In this document: positions 1-5,825 of the stretch, one piece after another | How the letters are laid out: the number at the start of each line of letters is the position of its first letter | Position numbering within the stretch: position 1 is the stretch's first letter | Source of the DNA: a bacterium | GTDB taxonomy: Bacteria > Cyanobacteriota > Vampirovibrionia > Gastranaerophilales > Gastranaerophilaceae | Assembly (NCBI GenBank): GCA_017995595.1 | Contig: JAGOIO010000093.1 | Span: forward strand, 1 to 5,825 | DNA: 5,825 nt | Direction: 5' to 3' | Notes under the pieces: generated by a model | What the model saw: only the letters and a program-made list of their open reading frames with translations | What the model was told of the DNA's origin: nothing | Databases searched by the model: none | Made by a program: the position numbers and the translations under genes

Positions 1-134
1 ATATAGAGTGCAGTCTCATTTAATTAATAAACGGATTTAGTAAAAAGAAAGAAAAACCCCAATATGTAAAAAGTCGAGATGTACTCTGTGAGAAGATTTC
101 AGTAAGTAGAAGCAAAAGGGTAACGCAGGTAACT
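1..134. other. Upstream leader, no recognisable gene
   Basis: All three forward frames hit a stop within the first 40 bases (TAG at 4-6, TAA in frame 3, TAG at 38-40). At most a few C-terminal residues of an upstream gene could be here, and they cannot be identified. The stretch is A-rich with a CCCC at 57-60. I see no convincing -35/-10 pair, so the promoter of the downstream TPR gene may lie partly outside the window. A very short ORF (ATG at 79, stop at 103-105, 8 residues) lies here but has no good ribosome binding site. Confidence 0.5.
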
Positions 135-1616
135 ATGGTTTATAATGCAATGTATCCGGTCGGGCAAAGACCGTTCTTCATTACAAACAGAAAAGTTAAG
201 AAAAAAGAGGACGAAGAGTCTTCTAATTCTTCTGCGACAGAACGAGAGGTTGAAGAACAACCTCAAGTGCTAAAGCACGAGGGAAATGATGAGTTTACCA
301 AAAGTGTAGAGACTTCACAAAGTTCTAAAAACAGTGGAATTTCGGCAAATGCATCTTACGCATATTCAGATGTAAAAGCAACTTCTGCGGTTACAGAAAA
401 ATCTTATGCCAATGTTAACCCGGAAGTTAATATTGCTCAAATTTTAAAGGATTACAAAAATACCGCACTTGCAATAGGAACTCCACCAGAGCTGGAAGAA
501 GAAGTTAACGCATATCTTGATTTAGTAAAAGTTGAAGTTACAAAAGAAAATCCTAATACCAAAATAGTTAAGTCAAATCTTAAAAATGCGGCATCTCTAC
601 TTGACGGATATATAACCGAGACACTCAATCGCCCATCAAAAGTAGTTGAAAATTGGGCAGATGCTCTTTTCTTGCAAAAAATAAATTATAACTACAACGA
701 AGGCGATATCAATGAACAATTCTTAGTAAAATTCCCTGATAGAAAAAACAGTGCGACTGCGACTACAACGAAAGAAACAGAAACACCGACAATTGAAACA
801 CAAAATTCTTCCAATACAGATGCAGCTAATACTGAATCTAAATTATCAGTACAAATACCTGATGATTCTCAACTGGCAAATTTATTTATAAAAGCTAAAA
901 AGTATTCAAATAACAACGATTCAGAAAACGCCTTATCCGCTTTTAATCAAGCACTTACTAGAGCAGATGAAGTTAATGATACGGAAACAAAGGCAAAAGT
1001 TTATTATGAAATAGGACAAATTTATGATAAAAATGATAATTTGCCACAAGCCTTGAATAACTATTCAGAAGCCGCTAAGAATGCAACCGATGCAAATGTC
1101 AAAACAAAAGCATATTATTCAATGGGACAAATCTATGATGATTTTGCCTACTTAAATGTTGCCGTAGATAACTATATGGCTTCAGTTTCTTATGCAGGCG
1201 AAGCAGAAAACTTTAAAGCACAATCGACATCATTAACCAAAATAGGAAATATTTTAACCGATAAATATGATGATTCGGCTTTTGATTTTTATGATGAAGC
1301 TAAAAATATGGCAGATGTCAGTCAAGATTCAAAAGTAAAAGGCTATGTTTCTTCAAATACAGCCGATGCTTATGTTGACTTTAAACAACCTAAAAAAGCT
1401 TTAAAGTCTTATTTTAATGCGGTAAGAGACTATTCAGAAGCAGAATCCCCACAAAAAGTTGCACAGAATTATTCAAAAGCCGCAGATTTAATGTATGAAT
1501 ATGGCAATCCTGTAAAAGCACAAAATCTTTTAATAAAAGCTAGAAATAGTGCGAATGAAGCCAATGACACAGAAATGATTGCACAAATTAATGCAAAACT
1601 TTCTCAATTTATATAG
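135..1616 (+). CDS. TPR-repeat protein of unknown function
   Basis: This is a 493-residue protein whose specific role I do not recognise. Residues 1-20 are a mildly hydrophobic start (VYNAMYPVGQRPFFI) with no classical signal peptide or membrane helix. Residues 20-95 are rich in Lys, Glu, Ser and Asn and look disordered. Residues 96-200 look helical and match no family I can name. Residues 203-238 are a Thr/Asn/Ser-rich linker. Residues 245-480 carry six TPR-like helical hairpins: the small residue at TPR position 8 falls at A254, G294, G331, G371, A410 and A450, and the other consensus positions fit (for example Y297, A306, Y310, A313). TPRs usually act as protein-binding scaffolds, so an adaptor role in the cytoplasm is inferred. 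The ATG at 135 is preceded by only a weak AGG at 127-129 (5-base spacing); an A4G3 run at 114-120 is rather far away. The next in-frame ATG, at 150, has no better site. Its 3' end overlaps the convergent iron-sulfur gene by 8 bases. The TPR fold is likely; the function is open. Confidence 0.85.
   Translation: MVYNAMYPVGQRPFFITNRKVKKKEDEESSNSSATEREVEEQPQVLKHEGNDEFTKSVETSQSSKNSGISANASYAYSDVKATSAVTEKSYANVNPEVNIAQILKDYKNTALAIGTPPELEEEVNAYLDLVKVEVTKENPNTKIVKSNLKNAASLLDGYITETLNRPSKVVENWADALFLQKINYNYNEGDINEQFLVKFPDRKNSATATTTKETETPTIETQNSSNTDAANTESKLSVQIPDDSQLANLFIKAKKYSNNNDSENALSAFNQALTRADEVNDTETKAKVYYEIGQIYDKNDNLPQALNNYSEAAKNATDANVKTKAYYSMGQIYDDFAYLNVAVDNYMASVSYAGEAENFKAQSTSLTKIGNILTDKYDDSAFDFYDEAKNMADVSQDSKVKGYVSSNTADAYVDFKQPKKALKSYFNAVRDYSEAESPQKVAQNYSKAADLMYEYGNPVKAQNLLIKARNSANEANDTEMIAQINAKLSQFI
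1609..1616. other. Convergent 3' overlap of two genes
   Basis: The plus-strand TPR gene ends with TAG at 1614-1616 and the minus-strand iron-sulfur gene ends with TAA reading 1611 to 1609. The two reading frames therefore overlap tail to tail by 8 bases and share no intergenic terminator. A 5-bp inverted repeat here (1600-1604 with 1615-1619) is followed by CTTTTT on the plus strand, but it is too weak to call a terminator. Read-through of either gene would make antisense RNA against the other. Confidence 0.9.
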
Positions 1617-2907
1617 AAACTTTTTCACTCTCCAAATCGAGTTTTAAAGACTTTTTCAGTACAATTTTATCGGCTCTTGCTATAAATTCCACTAAATTTA
1701 GAATTTTTGGTAATTTTTTTGAAGACTTTGCATTTTTAATAAGCCCTTGTGTCAACCCCAACGTACATGAAGGGCAAGTTGTAAGAATATAGTCAGCATT
1801 TGTTTCCAAAGCATTTTTAATTTTTTCGGCTGAAATTTTTTCTGATAAAATAGGATTTTTGAGAGCAAATTCACCTGCAAAGCCACAACACTTATCAAAA
1901 TTTTTCATCTCAAGATACTCAACATTTTTAGAATTTTGAATAAGGTCATAGAAAAAATCCATATTATCAAGATGACACGGTTTGTGAAAAGTTATAGTCT
2001 GTTTTTCTTTAAACTCAATACTTTCAACATTTTTTATAATAAACTCGGTAACATTTAGAAATTTTGAATTGATGTTTTTCAATTTCGCAAGTAATTGAGT
2101 ATCGTCAATTACATTTTCGTATTCTAAAAATGCATCTTTACAACTTGCACAATCCGTCATTATGTAATCAAAATCCTCATTTATTTGAGACAAATTAAAA
2201 AACGCCTGTTGCTTGAATTGCTCAAAATTTCCGCTTGATAAAAACGGCAAACCACAACAATCGAAATTCTTTTCAATAAGAGTAACTCCGCATTTTTTCA
2301 AAACATTTTCAGCAGAAACCCAAACTTTATCATTGATATATTTATTTACACACCCTTTAAAATATATAACTTTTAAATTTTTCAAGTTACCGTAAGATTT
2401 TAACATCAAATTATGTTTCAGCTTTGACTTTTTGACAAACTCGTTGGCAAGAATAACTTTTCTACCCCAAAATCCTGAATTCAAAAATACAGGATAAAGA
2501 ATTTGAACTATTTTGTCAAACGCAAAAAATCTGTAAAGAGAAATTGCCGTTTTAATAAGATTCAAAAAAGAATTAAAGACTTTTTTTGATTGAAATTTGC
2601 CGATAAATTTACAAGCAGGAACTGTCGTAAAATATTCAGATTTAGCAGTCAAGAAGATTTCTTTAGCATTTATACCGCTGGGGCAAAAATCTTTGCAAGC
2701 ATTACACTTTAAGCACATATCCAAGTATTTATTAACGGTTTTATTAAATTTTATATCCCCCTTTAAAATTCCTCGAAGCATAATAAATTTTCCACGAGAA
2801 ACAGCACAATCATTTAGAGTTTGTTGATATACAGGACAAACTGACTGGCACAATCCACATTTTGAGCATCTGTTTATTTCATTTTCAAAATTTTTTAAAG
2901 TTTTCAT
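1609..2907 (-). CDS. GlcF/LutA-like (Fe-S)-binding oxidoreductase subunit
   Basis: This 432-residue cytoplasmic protein resembles GlcF, the iron-sulfur subunit of glycolate oxidase, and related subunits of D-lactate or other 2-hydroxyacid dehydrogenases. It has two [4Fe-4S] motifs, C14/C17/C20/C24-P and C65/C68/C71/C75-P, with the GlcF-like SRGK and CPSG context. Two CCG (cysteine-rich) domains follow: C186, C217-C218-G, C253/C256, and C311, C340-C341-G, C378/C381. In GlcF these domains take electrons from an FAD subunit (GlcD) and pass them on. No GlcD gene is in the window, so the partner must be elsewhere or different. The reading frame can be extended to a TTG at 2970, but I prefer the ATG at 2907: it has CAGGG at 2919-2915 with 7-base spacing, the TTG has no Shine-Dalgarno, and the extra 21 residues overlie a candidate promoter. 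GlpC (anaerobic glycerol-3-phosphate dehydrogenase) and HdrD-like proteins share this plan, so the substrate is unproven. The gene is markedly A+T-richer than ppdK. Confidence 0.88.
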   Translation of the reverse strand: MKTLKNFENEINRCSKCGLCQSVCPVYQQTLNDCAVSRGKFIMLRGILKGDIKFNKTVNKYLDMCLKCNACKDFCPSGINAKEIFLTAKSEYFTTVPACKFIGKFQSKKVFNSFLNLIKTAISLYRFFAFDKIVQILYPVFLNSGFWGRKVILANEFVKKSKLKHNLMLKSYGNLKNLKVIYFKGCVNKYINDKVWVSAENVLKKCGVTLIEKNFDCCGLPFLSSGNFEQFKQQAFFNLSQINEDFDYIMTDCASCKDAFLEYENVIDDTQLLAKLKNINSKFLNVTEFIIKNVESIEFKEKQTITFHKPCHLDNMDFFYDLIQNSKNVEYLEMKNFDKCCGFAGEFALKNPILSEKISAEKIKNALETNADYILTTCPSCTLGLTQGLIKNAKSSKKLPKILNLVEFIARADKIVLKKSLKLDLESEKVSI

Positions 2908-2914
2908 TTTAATA

Positions 2915-2919
2915 CCCTG
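2915..2919 (-). promoter_or_regulatory. Ribosome binding site of the GlcF-like gene
   Basis: On the minus strand CAGGG lies 7 bases before the ATG at 2907. This decides the start, because the alternative TTG at 2970 is preceded only by an A/T-rich run without purine-rich SD character. Confidence 0.6.
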
Positions 2920-2929
2920 TTCAAGCAAA

Positions 2930-2960
2930 ATTTTATCATATAAATAGGAATTTATGACAA
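2930..2960 (-). promoter_or_regulatory. Candidate promoter of the GlcF-like gene
   Basis: On the minus strand TTGTCA (2960-2955, five of six matches to TTGACA) is followed by TAAAAT (2935-2930, five of six to TATAAT) with a long 19-base spacer. TATGAT at 2940-2935 is an alternative -10, but its spacer is only 14. Transcription would start around 2923-2925, giving a very short leader that still includes the CAGGG site. Spacing is not ideal in either reading, so this is tentative. Confidence 0.3.
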
Positions 2961-2979
2961 AATTTAGCAAATTTTTATA

Positions 2980-3014
2980 AAAAAGAATAAAGGGCGTAAG
3001 ATTTATTTCTTTTT
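2980..3014. repeat. A+T-only inverted repeat (hairpin) in divergent region
   Basis: AAAAAG-AA-TAAA (2980-2991) pairs with TTTA-TT-CTTTTT (3002-3014), with one bulged T at 3008. This gives 12 pairs, only one of them G-C, and a 10-base loop GGGCGTAAGA that is a G-rich island in A/T sequence. On either strand the stem ends in a T run, so it resembles a bidirectional terminator. No gene in the window reads into it, so it may instead be a bent or easily melted promoter element, or a chance product of A/T richness. Confidence 0.4.
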
Positions 3015-3027
3015 CGCAATAAAAAAA

Positions 3028-3064
3028 TATAATTTGTTGTATTTCATTTTGTTTATGTTACACT
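3028..3064 (+). promoter_or_regulatory. Candidate promoter(s) of ppdK
   Basis: Two possible promoters lie here. One has an extended -10, TG-T-TACACT (3056-3064), with a weak -35 TTGTAT (3037-3042) and 16-base spacer; transcription would start near 3071, about 50 bases before the gene. The other is a perfect TATAAT at 3028-3033 with no good -35. Between them and the gene, ACGA (3081-3084) and TCGT (3091-3094) form a small imperfect palindrome that could be a weak operator or leader hairpin. Confidence 0.35.
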
Positions 3065-3105
3065 ATCTGCAAGGTGTTTAACGATTTAATTCGTAACTTA
3101 TTTTA

Positions 3106-3111
3106 AAGGAG
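3106..3111 (+). promoter_or_regulatory. Shine-Dalgarno of ppdK
   Basis: AAGGAG lies 9 bases before the ATG at 3121. It is the strongest ribosome binding site in the window, consistent with a highly expressed enzyme, and it fixes the ppdK start. Confidence 0.85.
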
Positions 3112-3120
3112 AAAGAAAAC

Positions 3121-5784
3121 ATGACAGAAAAAAGAGTATATCTTTTCCGTGAAGGCAACGCTAAAATGCGTGCAGAGCTTGGCGGAAAGGGTGCAAACCT
3201 TGCAGAAATGACAAATTTAGACCTACCTGTACCACCAGGATTAACAATCACAACAGCAACATGTATGGATTATATTAATCACGGTAACAAATTACCTGAA
3301 GGATTGATGTCAGAAGTTAAATATGCACTAAAAACTGTAGAAGAACAAGCAGGCAAAAAGTTCGGAGATACACAAAATCCGCTTTTAGTTTCAGTTCGTT
3401 CAGGAGCAAGAGTTTCTATGCCTGGTATGATGGAAACCATTTTGAACTTAGGCTTGAACGATGAAACAGTTGAAGCAATGATTAGATTGACTAACAACCC
3501 AAGATTTTGCTATGACTCTTACCGTCGTTTCTTAACAATGTTCGGTTCAGTAGCATGGGATATGGACAGACAAAAATACTTTGAATCAGAAGTTGAAAAA
3601 GTTAAAGCTCGTGAAGGCGTAAAATCTGATACAGAAATTTCAGCTGATGGTTGGAAATCTTTAATTCCTATTTACAAAAAGACTATTAAAGAAGTTACAG
3701 GAAAAGAATTCCCTCAAGATCCTTATGTACAATTAGAAGAAGCTATTGAAGCAGTATTCCGTTCTTGGAATATTCCTAGAGCTATCGCATACAGAAATAT
3801 GAACAAAATCGACCACAATTACGGAACTGCCGTTAACGTACAAACAATGGTATTCGGTAATATGGGTGATGACTGTGCAACAGGTGTTTCATTCACAAGA
3901 AACCCTGCAACAGGTGAAAATAAATTCTACGGAGAATATTTGGTAAATGCACAAGGTGAAGACGTTGTTGCAGGTATCAGAACTCCAAAACAAATCGCAG
4001 AACTTGAAACAGATATGCCTGCAATTTACAAGCAATATGTTAATATCGCTAAGCAATTGGAAAAAGGATATCACGATGTTCAAGATATGGAATTCACAAT
4101 TGAAAAAGGTAAATTATGGATTCTTCAAACAAGAAACGGTAAGAGAACAGCAAAAGCTGCTATCAAAATCGCCGTTGATTTGTTTAACGAAGGCATAATT
4201 ACAAAAGAAGAAGCAATTGAACAAGTTGATCCATACTCAGTTTACCAAGTATTGTTACCATGCTTCAATCCTGCAGCCGTAAAACGCTCACACAAGGTTT
4301 CTAAAGGTGTTAACGCATCTCCGGGAGCTGCAGTAGGTAAGATTGTATTTGATACAGAAGAAGCTGCAGAACGTGGCGGAAACGGTGAAAAAGTTGTTTT
4401 GGTAAGAATTGAAACTTGCCCAGATGATATTCACGGTATGGCAGTATCACAAGGTGTTTTGACACTACGTGGCGGAGCTACATCACACGCAGCCGTTGTT
4501 GCTAAAGGTATGGGTAAACCATGCGTTTCAGGTTGTGAAGACTTGAAGATTAACCTTGAAGCTGAAACAATCACATGTTCTGACGGAACTGTATTCCACA
4601 AAAATGATATTATTTCATTAGACGGTGGTACAGGTGAAGTTATGGAAGGTGCGATTGAACTTGTTGAAGCAGGTATTGATAAAGATTTCGAAACATTCTT
4701 CAGTTGGGTTAATGACATTAAGAAAATTACTGTTGAAGCTAACGCTGATACTCCAAAAGACGTTGCAAACGCAATTAAATTCGGAGCTGAAGGTGTTGGT
4801 CTTTGCAGAACAGAACACATGTTCATGGATCCTGACAGATTACCTTGGGTTCAAAAAATGATTATTGCAGGAACAAAAGAAGCAAGAAAAGAAGCTTTAG
4901 ACCACTTACTTCCAATGCAATATTCTGATTTCTACGCAATGTTCAAGGGAATGGGCGAATTGCCTTTGACAATCAGATTGTTAGATCCACCTCTTCATGA
5001 ATTCTTACCTTCAAAGATTGAATTAGTTGAAAAAGTAGCAACTAAGAAAGCTTTGAAACAAGATTACTCAGAAGATGAAAAAATGCTTGAAATCGTTGAA
5101 AACTTATCAGAATCAAACCCTATGATGGGCTTACGTGGTTGCAGATTAGGTTTGACTTATCCTGAAATCAACGAAATGCAAGTTAGAGCAATATTCTCAG
5201 CAGCTTGCGACTTGAAAAAAGAAGGTCTTAATGTAAAACCTTACGTTATGATTCCTCTTATCGGACACGTAAACGAACTTAAAGTTGCAAAAGACATCTT
5301 GGTTCGTGTAGCTGATGAAGTTATGGCAGAAAAGGGTATCAAAGTAGATTACAAATTCGGTACTATGATTGAAATCCCTCGTGCAGCCTTGACAGCTGAT
5401 GAAATTGCACCGTATGCAGAATTCTTCTCTTATGGTACAAATGACTTGACACAAATGACATTCGGTTATTCAAGAGATGATGCTGAAGGCAAATTCTTGA
5501 AGAACTATGTTGAACAAAAAATCTTGCCTGTTAACCCATTCATTACACTTGATGAAAAGGGTGTTGGCAGATTGATTGAAATGTCAATCACAGAAGGAAG
5601 AAAAGCTAACTCATCATTACTTGGTGGAGTTTGTGGTGAACACGGCGGAGACCCTGATTCAGTTAAATTTGCTTGCAAAATTGGCTTGAATTATGTTTCT
5701 TGCTCACCATATAGAGTTCCTCAAGCAAGATTAGCTGCAGCACAAGCTGTTGTTGAACAAGGAATGCTAACAGCAACAAAATAG
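3121..5784 (+). CDS. ppdK: Pyruvate, phosphate dikinase (PPDK)
   Basis: This 887-residue cytoplasmic enzyme reversibly converts pyruvate, ATP and phosphate to phosphoenolpyruvate, AMP and pyrophosphate (EC 2.7.9.1). Its length is close to the roughly 875 residues usual for bacterial PPDK. The N-terminal ATP-grasp domain (about 1-345) shows GGKGANLAEM (K23), SVRSGAR (R93, R97), E324 and LQTRNGKRT (Q336, R338). The swivelling phosphohistidine domain (about 390-510) has GGATSH with T454 and catalytic H456. The C-terminal PEP/pyruvate barrel (about 535-875) has R563 (GLCRTEH), R619 (RLLDPPLHEFLP), E751 (MIEIPRAALT), N774-D775 (GTNDLTQMTFG) and the proton-donor C838 (GVCGEHGGDP). All expected catalytic residues are present, so it should be active. 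In anaerobes PPDK can serve glycolysis, saving ATP through pyrophosphate, or gluconeogenesis. The position before T454 is Ala where the family motif I know has Met. T454 is the site that PDRP-type regulatory kinases modify in plants; no such gene is here. The gene is transcribed divergently from the GlcF-like gene, across a 213-base gap. Confidence 0.98.
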   Translation: MTEKRVYLFREGNAKMRAELGGKGANLAEMTNLDLPVPPGLTITTATCMDYINHGNKLPEGLMSEVKYALKTVEEQAGKKFGDTQNPLLVSVRSGARVSMPGMMETILNLGLNDETVEAMIRLTNNPRFCYDSYRRFLTMFGSVAWDMDRQKYFESEVEKVKAREGVKSDTEISADGWKSLIPIYKKTIKEVTGKEFPQDPYVQLEEAIEAVFRSWNIPRAIAYRNMNKIDHNYGTAVNVQTMVFGNMGDDCATGVSFTRNPATGENKFYGEYLVNAQGEDVVAGIRTPKQIAELETDMPAIYKQYVNIAKQLEKGYHDVQDMEFTIEKGKLWILQTRNGKRTAKAAIKIAVDLFNEGIITKEEAIEQVDPYSVYQVLLPCFNPAAVKRSHKVSKGVNASPGAAVGKIVFDTEEAAERGGNGEKVVLVRIETCPDDIHGMAVSQGVLTLRGGATSHAAVVAKGMGKPCVSGCEDLKINLEAETITCSDGTVFHKNDIISLDGGTGEVMEGAIELVEAGIDKDFETFFSWVNDIKKITVEANADTPKDVANAIKFGAEGVGLCRTEHMFMDPDRLPWVQKMIIAGTKEARKEALDHLLPMQYSDFYAMFKGMGELPLTIRLLDPPLHEFLPSKIELVEKVATKKALKQDYSEDEKMLEIVENLSESNPMMGLRGCRLGLTYPEINEMQVRAIFSAACDLKKEGLNVKPYVMIPLIGHVNELKVAKDILVRVADEVMAEKGIKVDYKFGTMIEIPRAALTADEIAPYAEFFSYGTNDLTQMTFGYSRDDAEGKFLKNYVEQKILPVNPFITLDEKGVGRLIEMSITEGRKANSSLLGGVCGEHGGDPDSVKFACKIGLNYVSCSPYRVPQARLAAAQAVVEQGMLTATK

Positions 5785-5825
5785 TTTGAATAGATTTATT
5801 CAGATATAAAAGTCGGAGTGGAAAT
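5785..5825 (+). other. Region downstream of ppdK, possible next-gene start
   Basis: A perfect 6-bp inverted repeat TGAATA/TATTCA (5787-5792 and 5797-5802, 4-base loop) starts 2 bases after the ppdK stop. It is A/T-rich and lacks a following T run, so I do not call it a terminator. The window ends with GTCGGAGTGGAAAT: GGAG at 5815-5818 is a good Shine-Dalgarno core for a gene starting at or just beyond the edge. A tRNA 5' end is another possibility (7-base acceptor strand 5812-5818 followed by T), but it cannot be tested here. Confidence 0.35.

Noticed and set aside
79..105. Eight-codon ORF as a possible leader peptide
   Set aside because: There is no good SD, no run of regulatory codons and no attenuator-like hairpin follows.
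751..800. Short GCGACT tandem and Thr-rich stretch as a microsatellite
   Set aside because: Only two 6-base copies are present. The stretch is an ordinary low-complexity linker between the helical and TPR regions.
1600..1628. Possible terminator at the convergent gene ends
   Set aside because: The stem is only 5 A/T-rich base pairs with mismatched flanks, too weak despite the CTTTTT after it.
2213..2395. Plus-strand open frame inside the GlcF-like gene (and another at 2597-2827)
   Set aside because: Both are antisense to a well-supported coding frame with conserved cysteine motifs and encode nothing recognisable.
4431..4826. 131-residue open frame on the minus strand inside ppdK
   Set aside because: It lies antisense to the strongly conserved phosphohistidine and linker region of PPDK, and its Ser/Pro/Thr-rich product looks like antisense translation, not a protein family.
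5197..5454. Cys- and Phe-rich minus-strand open frame inside ppdK
   Set aside because: It is antisense to the PEP-binding barrel of PPDK. The cysteines are not in a metal-binding pattern and arise from reading GCA-type codons backward.
5787..5802. Rho-independent terminator after ppdK
   Set aside because: The inverted repeat is perfect but has only two G-C pairs and no T tract follows.

Overview
The window holds three protein-coding genes and short intergenic regions. All three are complete. No RNA gene, insertion sequence, CRISPR array or phage-like gene is visible, and no gap between genes exceeds 213 bases. The DNA is A+T-rich, especially in the middle gene. A bacterial-type pyruvate, phosphate dikinase next to an iron-sulfur oxidoreductase subunit suggests an anaerobic or fermentative, low-GC bacterium. 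A gut-type lineage such as Gastranaerophilales (Vampirovibrionia/Melainabacteria) or a Firmicute would fit, but this is an impression from composition and gene style. Nothing in the window fixes the taxonomy.

Layout: bases 1-134 are a leader with no recognisable gene. Bases 135-1616 (+) encode a 493-residue protein with a long disordered-looking N-terminus and six C-terminal TPR-like repeats; its function is unknown. Bases 1609-2907 (-) encode a 432-residue GlcF/LutA-like protein with two [4Fe-4S] motifs and two CCG domains. It is convergent with the TPR gene, and their 3' ends overlap by 8 bases. Bases 2908-3120 are a divergent intergenic region with candidate promoters for the genes on both sides, an A+T-only hairpin and a strong Shine-Dalgarno sequence. 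Bases 3121-5784 (+) encode a full-length pyruvate, phosphate dikinase (PpdK) with every key catalytic residue I looked for. The last 41 bases hold a small hairpin and a G-rich end that may lead into another gene.

Function: PpdK interconverts pyruvate and phosphoenolpyruvate, and the GlcF-like protein probably passes electrons from a 2-hydroxyacid such as lactate or glycolate. Lactate or glycolate oxidation feeding the pyruvate/PEP node is therefore a plausible link between the two divergent genes, but it is inferred from position only. No FAD-linked GlcD partner is present. I did not find convincing evidence of a new multi-gene system. The least explained item is the TPR protein.
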